Of a DNA stretch of 64,000 nt, positions 24,318-33,131 are shown in pieces. How positions within the stretch are numbered: the first letter of the stretch is position 1; the number at the start of each line of letters is the position of its first letter. The notes under the pieces are model-generated. The model was not told where the DNA came from and searched no databases. It saw only the letters and a program-made list of their open reading frames with translations. The DNA lies in NCBI RefSeq assembly GCF_016862195.1, contig NZ_BOMM01000049.1, positions 1 through 64,000 of the forward strand, given 5' to 3'. This DNA comes from Paractinoplanes ferrugineus. GTDB taxonomy: Bacteria; Actinomycetota; Actinomycetes; Mycobacteriales; Micromonosporaceae. The position numbers and the translations under genes are program-made.

Positions 24318-24932
24318 GTGTCTCAGATCCCGTGGTGGGGGCTGCCCCTCATCGCCGTAGTGTTCGCCCTGGCCGGGGCCGTTACCGCACAGCTGGTGAC
24401 GGCCCGTGACGAATATGCGCGGAGCCGGCGGAAAGCCACTCGCCGGTGGTACGAGGAGCGCAAGGACGCGTACGTCGCCCTGCTCTCCGTCTTCGAGCGT
24501 GACACCTACCGGTTGCGCGCCGCCTACGACGCCGGGGACAAACCGCCCTCGGCGCTCGCCTATGTCGACGACGTGGCACCGGCCCTCATGCGGGTGCGGT
24601 TGCTCGCCTCCGGGCCAGTGCGCAGTGCCGCGCTCGCCGTCCATCTGCTGTTGCAGAAGCTGCACGGCGAGATGAACCCGGCGGCCGTGTCCGGGGTGCA
24701 GCCGCAGACCCACTTCCGTGAACTGCTCACCCAGGTTCCGCTGGTCATGCAGCAGTTCGAGGAGGCGGTCCGGGAGGAACTGCGGATGACCGCGACACCG
24801 CCCACCAAGCCGGAACTGTCCGATGCCGACCGGCCGCGCTCGTGGCGGCGCCGGTCGGCCCGGACATCGGCACTGGATGACCTTGAAAATATCGGGCAGG
24901 ATCTAAGTCGTGACCGATCAGAACCTCGATGA
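24318..24932 (+). CDS. Hypothetical protein with N-terminal membrane helix and coiled coil
   Basis: A 204-residue protein starting at GTG. One membrane helix (LPLIAVVFALAGAVTAQLV) is followed by a long charged helix (RDEYARSRRKATRRWYEERK) typical of actinobacterial membrane-anchored coiled-coil proteins, and a helical remainder ending in an Arg/Ser-rich tail. I do not recognise it. Its end overlaps the KDPG aldolase start by 23 bp in another frame, so the two may be translated from one message though functionally unrelated. Confidence 0.75.
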   Translation: MSQIPWWGLPLIAVVFALAGAVTAQLVTARDEYARSRRKATRRWYEERKDAYVALLSVFERDTYRLRAAYDAGDKPPSALAYVDDVAPALMRVRLLASGPVRSAALAVHLLLQKLHGEMNPAAVSGVQPQTHFRELLTQVPLVMQQFEEAVREELRMTATPPTKPELSDADRPRSWRRRSARTSALDDLENIGQDLSRDRSEPR

Positions 24933-25551
24933 AGTAACTGCCGGGGTCGTCCGCAGCGGGATCGTGGCGATCCTGCGGGCGCCCACCTCCGACGGATTCG
25001 CCGCCGTGGCCGAGGTGCTGGTCGAGGCCGGCATCACGGCCATGGAGATCACCCTGACCTCCCGCGGTGCCATCGAGGCCCTGGCCGGCCTGCGGCGCCA
25101 ACTGCCCGCCTCGGTGTCGGTCGGGGCCGGCACGGTGCTGTCCCTCGACGACGCGAAAGCAGCCGTCGACGCGGGCGCCGAATTCCTGGTGTCGCCGCAC
25201 CTCGACGTGTCGCTGGTGCAGGCGTCGCCGGTGCCGTTCTATCCGGGCACGGCCTCGCCGACCGAGATGTTCCAGGCATATCAGGCGGGTGCCCCACTCG
25301 TGAAGCTCTTCCCGGCGGCCAACCTCGGCCCGGGCTTCCTGCGCAACGTCCGGGGTCCGTTCCCGCAGATCAACGTGATGCCGACCGGCGGCGTCAACAT
25401 CGAGGACATCGCCGACTGGCTCTTCGCCGGCGCCAAAGCGGTCGGCCTCGGCGGCCCCCTGATCGGCGACGCGGCCCAGGGCGGCAGCATGGTGGCCCTG
25501 GCGGCGCGGGCCCGGCACGCGGTGAGCGCGGTCGCGTTCGCCCGGTCATGA
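24910..25551 (+). CDS. eda: KDPG aldolase
   Basis: A 213-residue class I aldolase splitting 2-keto-3-deoxy-6-phosphogluconate into pyruvate and glyceraldehyde-3-phosphate. The catalytic Glu is in AMEITLTSR (Glu46), the Schiff-base Lys132 in LVKLFPAANLGP, and the phosphate-binding GG in MPTGGVNIEDI. Length matches the family. It starts with GTG inside the end of the preceding gene and its stop overlaps the kinase start (ATGA). The pair implies conversion of KDG from sugar acids such as glucuronate or galacturonate to central metabolites. No sugar-acid dehydratase is nearby. Confidence 0.93.
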   Translation: MTDQNLDEVTAGVVRSGIVAILRAPTSDGFAAVAEVLVEAGITAMEITLTSRGAIEALAGLRRQLPASVSVGAGTVLSLDDAKAAVDAGAEFLVSPHLDVSLVQASPVPFYPGTASPTEMFQAYQAGAPLVKLFPAANLGPGFLRNVRGPFPQINVMPTGGVNIEDIADWLFAGAKAVGLGGPLIGDAAQGGSMVALAARARHAVSAVAFARS

Positions 25552-26477
25552 CCGGGGGCCTGTTCACCTTCGGCGAGACGATGGGGCTGGTCGCGGCGGA
25601 CGGCATCGGCCCGTTGGCGTACGCCGGCTCCTTCACGTTCGGCATCGGCGGCGCCGAGAGCAACGTGGCCGTCGGCGTTGCCCGGCTCGGCGGCCACGCC
25701 ACCTGGCTGGGCCGGGTCGGCCCGGATGCCACGGGTGAGCTGATCCGGTCCCGCCTCGGGCACGCCGGCGTGCACGTGATCGCGCTGCCCGACTCGTCCT
25801 TCACCGGCCTGATGGTCCGGCACCGCCGCTCCGGCGAGTTCGCCCACGTCGACTACCACCGCTCCGGCAGCGCCGGCTCCCGCCTGAACCCGTCCGACCT
25901 CCCGGCGGCGTCCCTGCGCGAAGCCGGCGTCCTGCACGTCACCGGCATCACCCCGGCCCTGAGCGAGACCTGCCGGGCGGCCGTCTTCCAGGCGGTCGAG
26001 ACCGCCCGCGCGGCCGGCGTGCCGGTGTCGGTCGACGTCAACTACCGCGCCAAACTGTGGTCCCGCTTCGACGCCGCACCGGTGCTGCGTGACCTGGTGG
26101 CCCGGGCCGACATCGTCTTCGCCAGCCCCGAGGAAGCGGAACTCTTCGTCGACCCCGGGGACCTGCTCGGCGGCCTGACCAAGCTCGGACCCACCGAGGT
26201 GATTCTCAAGGACGGCGGCCGGGGGTGCGTCGCCCGGATCGGCGGCGAGCGCCACACCGTCCCGGCCCTGCCGGTGACCGTCATCGACCCGGTCGGCGCC
26301 GGCGACGCGTTCGTCGCCGGCTACCTGGCCGACCGGCTGGCCGGCGAGCCACCGGCGCAACGCTTGCACACGGCGATCGCCGCCGGTGCCTTCGCGGTGA
26401 CCGTGCCGGGCGACTGCGAAGGCGCCCCGGACCGCGTCGAGCTGGCCGCCCTGACCGGCGGCGACATCCGGCGCTAG
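25548..26477 (+). CDS. kdgK: PfkB-family 2-keto-3-deoxygluconate kinase
   Basis: A 309-residue PfkB sugar kinase, expected to phosphorylate KDG for the aldolase before it. It has the first PfkB signature region FGIGGAESNVAVGVARLGG and the second signature VIDPVGAGDAFVAGYLA with catalytic Asp. VTGITPALSE and DVNYRAKLWS are the substrate-side motifs seen in KDG kinases. The 4-bp overlap with eda supports the assignment; other ketose or nucleoside substrates remain possible for PfkB members. The following 76 bp show no hairpin. Confidence 0.88.
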   Translation: MTGGLFTFGETMGLVAADGIGPLAYAGSFTFGIGGAESNVAVGVARLGGHATWLGRVGPDATGELIRSRLGHAGVHVIALPDSSFTGLMVRHRRSGEFAHVDYHRSGSAGSRLNPSDLPAASLREAGVLHVTGITPALSETCRAAVFQAVETARAAGVPVSVDVNYRAKLWSRFDAAPVLRDLVARADIVFASPEEAELFVDPGDLLGGLTKLGPTEVILKDGGRGCVARIGGERHTVPALPVTVIDPVGAGDAFVAGYLADRLAGEPPAQRLHTAIAAGAFAVTVPGDCEGAPDRVELAALTGGDIRR

Positions 26478-26553
26478 GAGAGGCATACAACAGGCGCCGG
26501 CCCGGGGCAATCACCACATCGGATGAGCGATTCCCCCGCAGGGGCGTTGGTGG

Positions 26554-26964
26554 ATGTCGATTTCTCGTGTGAGCATCCCACTCATGCGGAATGCCGACTT
26601 CTACGAGGTGACCGCGCAGGTCATTCCCACCATATTTATCGCGGTGGTGCTGGAACTGCGCGCGTTGCTGGGCTTCACGTCGAACAGATGGGAAACCGCG
26701 GCTTCCGAGAACGTGCATGATCCGGTCGAGCGAAAGCTCTACGGTCAGTACGCCACGGCCGCCTATCTATTTCTGTTCTCGGCGATCGGGTTCGTCGTCA
26801 GCGAACTGGCGGCACTGTCGGTGGTGCTGTTCGGGGTGAACGGTTTCTGGCCCTGTATCGCGGTATTTGTCGTCGCGGTCGGAGTGGCGATGCTGACGGT
26901 CGTGGCGTTCGGCGCTCCACTCTGGCACGACGCGTTGCGGAGCAAAGTGGGCAATCCTCGATGA
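26554..26964 (+). CDS. Hypothetical three-helix membrane protein
   Basis: A 136-residue protein with membrane segments at about residues 20-40 (VIPTIFIAVVLELRALLGF), 70-95 (AAYLFLFSAIGFVVSELAAL) and 100-122 (WPCIAVFVVAVGVAMLTVVA). Starts at 26554 and, ten codons later, 26584 are both possible. No family recognised. It stands 85 bp upstream of the 27050-29494 operon on the same strand and, being a small membrane protein, might belong to it. Confidence 0.65.
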   Translation: MSISRVSIPLMRNADFYEVTAQVIPTIFIAVVLELRALLGFTSNRWETAASENVHDPVERKLYGQYATAAYLFLFSAIGFVVSELAALSVVLFGVNGFWPCIAVFVVAVGVAMLTVVAFGAPLWHDALRSKVGNPR

Positions 26965-27049
26965 ATCGCTTCTTGACCGGCGGTTCTACCGTTGACGGTG
27001 TTCGCATCCCTGGTGAGAACGACTTCCGCCCGATTGGACCACGCCATTG

Positions 27050-27523
27050 ATGGCTAGTGTGTTTCGGCCGAAGAAACGACGAGACGAAGCGTGGCAGCAG
27101 CAGCGCGAAAAGCTTGTTGCCGACATCGCCCGGTCCGGTGCCGAATCGGCACCCGCAAGTGAGCGGAAGACCCTCACATTCGTCGCTCGATCGCCGTTCG
27201 ACCGCACCGAATGGCTGGGCGCGGTGGAAGACCTCGTCGACATGATCCCGCCCGAGAGTCTCGCGGAGAACGGCGACTGTCCACTGGACAACATGATCAA
27301 TGCCTGGGCTGACGGCTGGGTCGCCGAGCTGGAGCGCCAGCACGAGGCGTTCCGCATCGCCGCCCTCCGCGAGCTGCGGGTGACCGAGGGGCAACTCGTG
27401 GCCCACCGGCTTCTGCTGGATCATGACCGCAGCTACCACGACGAGATGGACGGTGCGGTCTCGTCGATCGTCGGCGATTCGCCGGTCGTGTCTCCGCGCG
27501 ATCTCCCCGGGGAGTCGCGATGA
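27050..27523 (+). CDS. Hypothetical soluble protein, first gene of OmpA-lipoprotein operon
   Basis: A 157-residue protein with a strongly basic start (MASVFRPKKRRDEAWQQQRE) and a mainly helical body (FDRTEWLGAVEDLVDMIPPE, VAELERQHEAFRIAALRELR). No signal peptide or membrane segment, so cytoplasmic. I do not recognise a family. Its stop overlaps the start of the four-helix membrane protein by 4 bp (ATGA), and that gene in turn overlaps the OmpA-like lipoprotein gene, so the three are very likely co-translated parts of one envelope system. Confidence 0.72.
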   Translation: MASVFRPKKRRDEAWQQQREKLVADIARSGAESAPASERKTLTFVARSPFDRTEWLGAVEDLVDMIPPESLAENGDCPLDNMINAWADGWVAELERQHEAFRIAALRELRVTEGQLVAHRLLLDHDRSYHDEMDGAVSSIVGDSPVVSPRDLPGESR

Positions 27524-28323
27524 CCAGGCCGAAGCGGGCCGACACGTCCGCGCTCGTCGGCCGGCCCTCGTGGCTGACCGCCGTCGCCCTGCTGCTCGCG
27601 TCGCTGGCTGACGTCGGCGCATTCTCGCAGGTCGTCGCATTGGTACTGCCTGACCAGGCGCAGTACGTGGTGTACGCCGTCGTCATCGGCATGACGGCGA
27701 CGGCGGTCTATCTGGCCCACACCTGCGGTGCCATCATCCGCGACCGGGCCACCGGCGACCCCGGCCGGCGGTTCATCCTGTGGGCGTCCGGGGGTGCCTG
27801 GGCGATCCTGGGTCTGGCCGCGTTCGCGGTGCGACTCATCGAGAGCTCCGACCCCGGCGCCACTTCGACGTTCTACACCGACGGCGGTCTCGTGCCGAGC
27901 GACACCGGCCACACCGCGGTGCTCCAGGCCTTCGTCTTCCTGGCGCTCTACGTCGGCACCGGCCTGACGGCGGCGGCGGGGGCGTACTTCAATCGGAGTG
28001 CGGTGCGCAGGCGGTACTCGGCTGCCCGGCAGCGGCGAGCGGTCGCGGCCGAGCGAGCGTCGTTGTCGGCGGCTGCCTACGGCGATGTCAAGGCCATTCA
28101 GTCGGCCCAGCAGACCGCTTACGACGAGTCCGCGCAACTGCTCGAGATCGAGAAGCGCGCGGTTCTGGCTTTGTCCGCCGAGTTGAAGCAATACGCGCGC
28201 ATCTGCATCGCCAACCGGGGGAAGGATCCGGAGGCGGCTCGCCTGTTGTTCGAGGCCGACAAACGCCCCTACGTGCTGCGGCAGTTCGACGAGCGGGCGG
28301 ACCCGGACGGCGCGAATGAGTGA
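27520..28323 (+). CDS. Four-helix membrane protein with cytoplasmic coiled coil
   Basis: A 267-residue integral membrane protein. Predicted helices lie at about 18-43, 49-72, 83-107 and 128-150, including WLTAVALLLASLADVGAF and VLQAFVFLALYVGTGLTAAA. The last 115 residues are a charged helical region (RRRYSAARQRRAVAAERASL and later KRAVLALSAELKQYAR) that should be cytoplasmic by the positive-inside rule. No family recognised. It is between the soluble protein and the OmpA-like lipoprotein with overlaps at both ends (4 and 8 bp), suggesting it links the cytoplasmic partner to the outside lipoprotein. Confidence 0.75.
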   Translation: MTRPKRADTSALVGRPSWLTAVALLLASLADVGAFSQVVALVLPDQAQYVVYAVVIGMTATAVYLAHTCGAIIRDRATGDPGRRFILWASGGAWAILGLAAFAVRLIESSDPGATSTFYTDGGLVPSDTGHTAVLQAFVFLALYVGTGLTAAAGAYFNRSAVRRRYSAARQRRAVAAERASLSAAAYGDVKAIQSAQQTAYDESAQLLEIEKRAVLALSAELKQYARICIANRGKDPEAARLLFEADKRPYVLRQFDERADPDGANE

Positions 28324-29494
28324 TCGGATCGTCAGGCGGCTGGTCGCCGGCCTGGTTGTCGTTCCGCTGCTTCTGCTGGCCGGCTGCACTACCGATTCGT
28401 TCGCTCCGCAGGCCGTCGATCTGTCCTGCCAAGGGACGGCCGGTGGTCCGGTCACCCTGGTGGTCGGGGCCCGAGCGAACAGCCCTCGCCCGGTGATCCC
28501 CGAGCCGGTGGCGGGGTTGATCCGGGAGGCGGCCAAACGAGGTGCGCCCATCCAGGCGGTGCGGGTGGACGGGGCGCCGAACTCGGTGCTGAATGCGACC
28601 TTCCACACGAACGCCCGCAATGAGGCCGCGCGGCTGCGCGCTCTCAGCGCCTTTCTCGCCGACCTCGGAACGGCCGTCGAACGGATCACCGCGAAAGTGC
28701 CGGAGGCTGACGTTCTGGAGGCATTGGCGCAGGCCGCCCACATCACCCAGCCGGGCGGCACGGTGGTCGTGCTCGATTCCGGGCTGCAGACCACCGGGCT
28801 GATCCGGTTCCAGGACGAGGGCACCTTCGGGGCCGAACCCAACGAGGTGGTCGAGTACCTGAAGAAGTCGGGGGCGCTTCCGGAGTTGCCCGGCCGCGCC
28901 GTGCTCTTCGCCGGTCTGGGGAACACCGCCGAACCGCAACCGGCGCTCACCCAGAACCTTCGAAACCGGGTCGCGGACCTGTGGACAGCGATCGCGACGT
29001 CCGGGGACGCCTCCTGCGTCGCCGATCTCAAGACGGCCTCCACGACCGGCTCGATCGGCGGAAACGTTCCGGTCACCGTGGTCCCGCTGCCGTCGCAGCC
29101 GACCTTCAAGGCATGCGGCCGGACGGTACTCGACGATTCGAGCAGTGTCGCGTTCCGCCCGGACACCGCGACCTTCCGGGATGCTGCCGCGGCCCGGAAA
29201 ACCTTGGGGTCACTTGCCGACGTCACGCGTGCCGGCCAACAACATCTCACGCTGACCGGCACGACAGCCTCGGTCCCCGGTTCCGGCGGCAACGGCGTCG
29301 TGCTGTCCCGGAAGCGGGCCGAAGCCGTGGCGGACGTGCTCAAGGGCATGGGTGTCCCCGCCAGCCGCATCACGACCGTGGGCGGCGGGAACACCAGCAA
29401 GTTCCACATCCGTGACCTGGATGGCAAGGGGAATCTGATCCCCGCCGCCGTGGTCCGGAACCGATCGGTGGTGATCGAGCTCAGCTGTGCGTAG
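28316..29494 (+). CDS. OmpA-like lipoprotein
   Basis: A 392-residue lipoprotein: signal peptide with lipobox LLAGC (Cys24 region). The middle (GGPVTLVVGARANSPRP, TVVVLDSGLQTTG) has strand-helix alternation with vWA-like flavour but no clear MIDAS motif. The C-terminus is an OmpA/MotB-type peptidoglycan-binding fold: VAFRPDTATFRDAAAA, LTGTTASVPG, LSRKRAEAVADVLKGMGV, and NRSVVIELSC, with the conserved NR. In a Gram-positive this would tie the membrane to the wall. It ends 14 bp inside the convergent S33 peptidase gene. Last gene of a three-gene overlapping operon. Confidence 0.85.
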   Translation: MSDRIVRRLVAGLVVVPLLLLAGCTTDSFAPQAVDLSCQGTAGGPVTLVVGARANSPRPVIPEPVAGLIREAAKRGAPIQAVRVDGAPNSVLNATFHTNARNEAARLRALSAFLADLGTAVERITAKVPEADVLEALAQAAHITQPGGTVVVLDSGLQTTGLIRFQDEGTFGAEPNEVVEYLKKSGALPELPGRAVLFAGLGNTAEPQPALTQNLRNRVADLWTAIATSGDASCVADLKTASTTGSIGGNVPVTVVPLPSQPTFKACGRTVLDDSSSVAFRPDTATFRDAAAARKTLGSLADVTRAGQQHLTLTGTTASVPGSGGNGVVLSRKRAEAVADVLKGMGVPASRITTVGGGNTSKFHIRDLDGKGNLIPAAVVRNRSVVIELSCA

Positions 29495-30842
29495 GGCCGC
29501 AGATCGTGCCGCGGGCCGGCACTGTCAGGTCGACCAGGTAGGCGTCGGCGATGTCGCGCATGCACTGGCTCCGGGAGTAGGAGCCGTGGCCGGCGCCCTC
29601 GTAGGTGACCAGCACGCCGTGCCGGCCCAGTTGGCGTTCGACGTTGCGGGCCCAGTTCCAGCCGGTGGCGGCGTCGTGCCGGGAGTTGAGCAGCAGGAGT
29701 GGCGTTCGGGTGTGCACCCGCAGGGCGTGCTGGGGGTAGGCGACGTGGTCCCAGCCCAGGCACGCGGTCAGGGCGAACGCCTGGGCGGGGAAGTGGGTGT
29801 TCGGGGCGACCCGGGCGGCCTGTCGCATGAGGGAGGCGTACTCGCGATAGTCGCGGACCGGCAGTGACCAGTCGGCGCAGAAGGCCGGCAGCACCACCGG
29901 CAAGGGGCCCGGGCGGAAACCGGGCGCGCCGCCGGCGACCGCGGCGAGGTAGTCGGCCAGCTTCGCGTAGTCGGCGTCCTTGGTCCGTTTGAAGGTGACG
30001 GCCACCAGGTCGAATCGGGTGAAGTCGGCGCGGCCCGAGGTGAACAGGTCGTTCCAGACGGCGGCCACGTCCCGGCCGTGCAGGGCGCATGAACTCGTGT
30101 GGTCGCACCAGGTCACGAAGTCGTCGAAGGCGTCCTCGGCGGCCCAGGTCTGGGCGGTCAGGAACTCGGCGGTGGAGCGGCTGCTGTGGTCGTCGACGCT
30201 TTCCAGGAGGATCGCCCGGGTCCGGTCGGGATAACGCTCCGCGTACGCCGCACCCAGCACCGTTCCGTAGGAACTGCCGTGGAAGGTCAGCTTTCGCTCG
30301 CCGAGCGCGGCCCGGAGGGCGTCCAGGTCGCGGACGTTGCTGCCCATGTCGGCGTGGTTCCACAGGTCGCCCGTCAACTTCTCGCACCCGGCCCACAGCG
30401 TACGGTTGTAGGCGAGGGTCGTCTCGAAGTCCTTCTGGCTGCTCAGGATCGGGTCGGGCGCCTTCGCCACCTGCTCCGGGTCGCAGCTCACCGGGTGGCT
30501 GCCGGTCGAGCCGCGCGGGTCGAAGCTCACGATGTCGAAGCGGTCGAGCAGGGTGTCGCTGAAGCGGTCGTAGTCGTCGGTCACCCGGCTGACGCCCGGA
30601 TCCCACGGCCCACCCGGCCCGAAGATCAGCGTGCCGACCTTGTGGGCCTGGTCGCGGGCCGGGCGCCGGCCGACCGCGAGCTCGATCGTCTCGCCGGCCG
30701 GGCGGGACCAGTCGACCGGGACGGTCAGGTGGGTGCACTGGGCGTCCATGTTCTTGCCGCAGGTCCGCCAGTCGAGGGTGGCGGCCGTTGGCGCGGGAAC
30801 CGGCAGGGCGGCGGCCAGCAGGACGGCGAGCAGTGAGTTCAT
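29481..30842 (-). CDS. Secreted S33-family tripeptidyl aminopeptidase-like hydrolase
   Basis: A 453-residue exported alpha/beta-hydrolase of the TAP group, predicted to release short peptides from N-termini. A signal peptide occupies about residues 1-21 (LLAVLLAAALPVPAPTAA). The nucleophile elbow is FHGSSYGTVLGAAYAERY, the acid is in LLNSRHDAATGW and the histidine in EGAGHGSYSRSQC, so the triad is complete. The oxyanion region FGPGGPWDPG is also present. Cysteines in DWRTCGKNMDAQCTHL resemble those in Streptomyces TAPs. It is monocistronic and divergent from the isochorismatase gene. Confidence 0.9.
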   Translation of the reverse strand: MNSLLAVLLAAALPVPAPTAATLDWRTCGKNMDAQCTHLTVPVDWSRPAGETIELAVGRRPARDQAHKVGTLIFGPGGPWDPGVSRVTDDYDRFSDTLLDRFDIVSFDPRGSTGSHPVSCDPEQVAKAPDPILSSQKDFETTLAYNRTLWAGCEKLTGDLWNHADMGSNVRDLDALRAALGERKLTFHGSSYGTVLGAAYAERYPDRTRAILLESVDDHSSRSTAEFLTAQTWAAEDAFDDFVTWCDHTSSCALHGRDVAAVWNDLFTSGRADFTRFDLVAVTFKRTKDADYAKLADYLAAVAGGAPGFRPGPLPVVLPAFCADWSLPVRDYREYASLMRQAARVAPNTHFPAQAFALTACLGWDHVAYPQHALRVHTRTPLLLLNSRHDAATGWNWARNVERQLGRHGVLVTYEGAGHGSYSRSQCMRDIADAYLVDLTVPARGTICGPTHS

Positions 30843-30981
30843 GGCGTCGATCCTGCTCGATTGTGGACTGTCGATTAATCCGGGCCTTCCCCGAGCGAAC
30901 CCTGTCAGGGTGACCGGATCGTTCCGCCGACAGCCCGGATCAGGTCTGCCGCCGGGCCGGTGGAGGGCGAAGAATCGAGCC

Positions 30982-31566
30982 ATGACGAACGCTCTGATCG
31001 TGATCGACGTGCAGGAGTCCTTCCGGGCCCGGCCGTTGTGGCGCACGCTCGACAACCCCGGCCTGATCGGCAACGTGCGGCGGCTCGTCGACGCCGCGCG
31101 GGCCGACGGCTCGCTCGTCGTGTGGGTGCTGCACGCCGAACCGGGAAGTGCCGGCGTGTTCGATCCGGTGCACGGACACGTCCGCCTCGTCGCCGAGCTC
31201 AAGGCCGCCGCGGGTGAGCCGGTCATCGTCAAGACCTCGCACAACGCGTTCTCCACCACCAACCTCGGGCAGACGCTCACCGCCGCCGGGGTGCGTTCGG
31301 TGACGGTTTGCGGGCTGCGCACCGAGCAGTGCGTGGAGACCACTGCCCGGGTCGCCGCCGATTTCGGGTACGACGTCACGTTCGTCACCGACGCCACCGG
31401 GACGTTCCCGATCCCGCACTGGGAAGCGCCCGCCGACCAGTCCGTCGAGGAGTTGCTGGCCGACCCGCGTACGCTTGCGGCGGCGGACGTCAAAGCCCGC
31501 ACCGAGTACGCGCTGGCCGGCCGGTTCGCCACCGTCCGAACCACGGGAGGTGTGACCGGATCGTGA
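30982..31566 (+). CDS. Isochorismatase-family cysteine hydrolase
   Basis: A 194-residue cysteine hydrolase. The catalytic Asp is in LIVIDVQESF, Lys in PVIVKTSHNAFSTTNL and Cys in VCGLRTEQCVETTARVAA, the standard triad of nicotinamidase/isochorismatase-like enzymes. Its exact substrate is unknown (amide, carbamoyl or enol-ether compound). Its stop overlaps the start of a GlxA-like regulator (GTGA), an arrangement in which the regulator senses or controls the same catabolic step. It is divergent from the S33 peptidase with 139 bp between, where I see no clear operator. Confidence 0.88.
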   Translation: MTNALIVIDVQESFRARPLWRTLDNPGLIGNVRRLVDAARADGSLVVWVLHAEPGSAGVFDPVHGHVRLVAELKAAAGEPVIVKTSHNAFSTTNLGQTLTAAGVRSVTVCGLRTEQCVETTARVAADFGYDVTFVTDATGTFPIPHWEAPADQSVEELLADPRTLAAADVKARTEYALAGRFATVRTTGGVTGS

Positions 31567-32444
31567 GCCGGGTGGTGTTCGTGCTGACTCCGCAGGTGCA
31601 CCTGCTCGACCTGGCGGGGCCGGCGCAGGTGTTCGGCACGGCCGAGGGCTACCAGCTGTCGTACGTCGCTGAGGAAACCCCAGTGCCGACGTGGCAGGGC
31701 GTGTCCCTGCACGCCGACCGGGACTGGCCGCGGTTGACGACCGATGACCTGGTCGTGGTGCCGGGCTGGCGCAGTGGCTACGGAGCGTTCACCGACGAGA
31801 CCCTGGAGCGGCTGGCCGCCCACCACCGGGCGGGCGGGACGGTGGCCAGCGTCTGTGCCGGTGCGGACGCGCTCGGCCGGGCCGGCCTGCTCGCCGGTCG
31901 CCGCTGCACGACTCACCACGACCTGCAGGACGAGTTGGCTCGTAACTATCCGAGTGCCTCGGTGCTGCGCGACGTCCTCTATGTCAGTGACGACCGGGTG
32001 GTGACCTCGGCCGGCATCGCCAGCGGGATAGATCTGGCCCTGCACCTGGTGGCGCTGCGGCACGGCCCGGCGGCGGCCGCGCGGGTGGCCCGCGAGATGG
32101 TCGTCTACGCCCGGCGCAACGGCGACGAGCCGCAGGCGAGCGCGATGATGCGGCACCGCGCCCACCTCTCCGACGTCGTCCACCGGGTGCAGGACCGGAT
32201 CGACTCGGGCTTCGCCGCGCCGCTGCCGCTGGCCGAGCTGGCCTCCGGCGCGGGCGTCAGCGAACGAACGCTGACCAGGCTTTTCGCCGCCGCGACCGGG
32301 CGCACCCCGCTCCGCTATCAACAACTGTTGCGGGTCGAGCGCGCCGAATATCTCCTCGGCCACGGTGCCACGGTCGAGGCCGCCGCCCGCGCGGTCGGTT
32401 TCACCGATGCCCGGATGCTCCGCCGGCTGCGCGCCCGCCCGTAG
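31563..32444 (+). CDS. GlxA-like AraC-family regulator with DJ-1/PfpI domain
   Basis: A 293-residue regulator. The N-terminal DJ-1/PfpI domain (about 1-170) has the nucleophile-elbow cysteine in VASVCAGADALGRAGLLAGR and the following TTHHDLQDEL region. The C-terminal AraC DNA-binding part has the first helix-turn-helix (LPLAELASGAGVSERTLTR) and YQQLLRVERAEYLL, but the second one breaks off at GFTDARMLRRLRARP, about 15-20 residues shorter than usual. Weakened DNA binding is therefore possible. The gene is coupled to the isochorismatase-type gene by a 4-bp overlap. Confidence 0.85.
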   Translation: MSRVVFVLTPQVHLLDLAGPAQVFGTAEGYQLSYVAEETPVPTWQGVSLHADRDWPRLTTDDLVVVPGWRSGYGAFTDETLERLAAHHRAGGTVASVCAGADALGRAGLLAGRRCTTHHDLQDELARNYPSASVLRDVLYVSDDRVVTSAGIASGIDLALHLVALRHGPAAAARVAREMVVYARRNGDEPQASAMMRHRAHLSDVVHRVQDRIDSGFAAPLPLAELASGAGVSERTLTRLFAAATGRTPLRYQQLLRVERAEYLLGHGATVEAAARAVGFTDARMLRRLRARP

Positions 32445-32453
32445 GATCGCGGC

Positions 32454-33131
32454 GTGCTGCGTGGCGTCCTCCTCGATCTCGACAACACCCTCGTCGATCA
32501 GCGGGCGGCCACCGCCGAGGCCCTCCACCGCTGGCTGCCGTCACTCGGCGTGCCGTGCACCCCGGAACTGCTCGTGCTGTGGGACGAAGTGGCCGAGCGT
32601 CACTTCAAGGCCTGGCGCGAGCGCCGCGTCACCTTCCGCGAGCAGCGGCGCGGCCGGCTGCGGGAATTCCTCCCCCGGGTCCGGATCCCGTACGCCGAGG
32701 GCGAGCTCGACGCGATCTTCGCGGACTACCTGATCGCGTACGAGTCGTCCTGGCGCGCCTTTCCCGACGTCGATCAGGCGCTGGCGGCCATCGCCGCGGC
32801 CGGACTGCGAACGGCCGTGCTCACCAACGGCTCGACCGAGCAGCAGCACCAGAAGCTGGCCCGCACCGGCTTGACCGGCCGGCTCGGCCCGGTCTTCACG
32901 GTCGAGGACGTCGGCACGTCGAAGCCGGACCCGGCCGCGTTCCTGAGCGCCTGCGCCCGCTGGGGGCTGCCGCCGGCCTCGGTGCTCAGCGTCGGCGACC
33001 GGCACGACCTCGACGTGCTGCCCGCCCGCCGGGCCGGCCTGCTCGCCGTCCACCTCGACCGGCACGACGGCGGCCCGCACGACGAGCCGCACCGCATCCG
33101 CTCCCTCGCCGAGCTGCCGCTCGACTGGTGA
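32454..33131 (+). CDS. HAD-family phosphatase
   Basis: A 225-residue HAD hydrolase starting at GTG, nine bases after the preceding stop. Motif I is LLDLDNTLVD, motif II LTNGST, motif III Lys in VGTSKPDP and motif IV SVGDRHDLDV, so the catalytic site is intact. The C1 cap (about residues 15-90) is helical as in phosphoglycolate or haloacid dehalogenase-like phosphatases. Substrate not assignable. It may be transcribed with the isochorismatase/GlxA-like pair. Confidence 0.9.
   Translation: MLRGVLLDLDNTLVDQRAATAEALHRWLPSLGVPCTPELLVLWDEVAERHFKAWRERRVTFREQRRGRLREFLPRVRIPYAEGELDAIFADYLIAYESSWRAFPDVDQALAAIAAAGLRTAVLTNGSTEQQHQKLARTGLTGRLGPVFTVEDVGTSKPDPAAFLSACARWGLPPASVLSVGDRHDLDVLPARRAGLLAVHLDRHDGGPHDEPHRIRSLAELPLDW

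Noticed and set aside
27433..30738. A minus-strand open frame of about 1100 codons
   Set aside because: It covers the opposite strand of the OmpA-lipoprotein operon and a different frame of the S33 peptidase; Arg/Pro-rich low-quality sequence.
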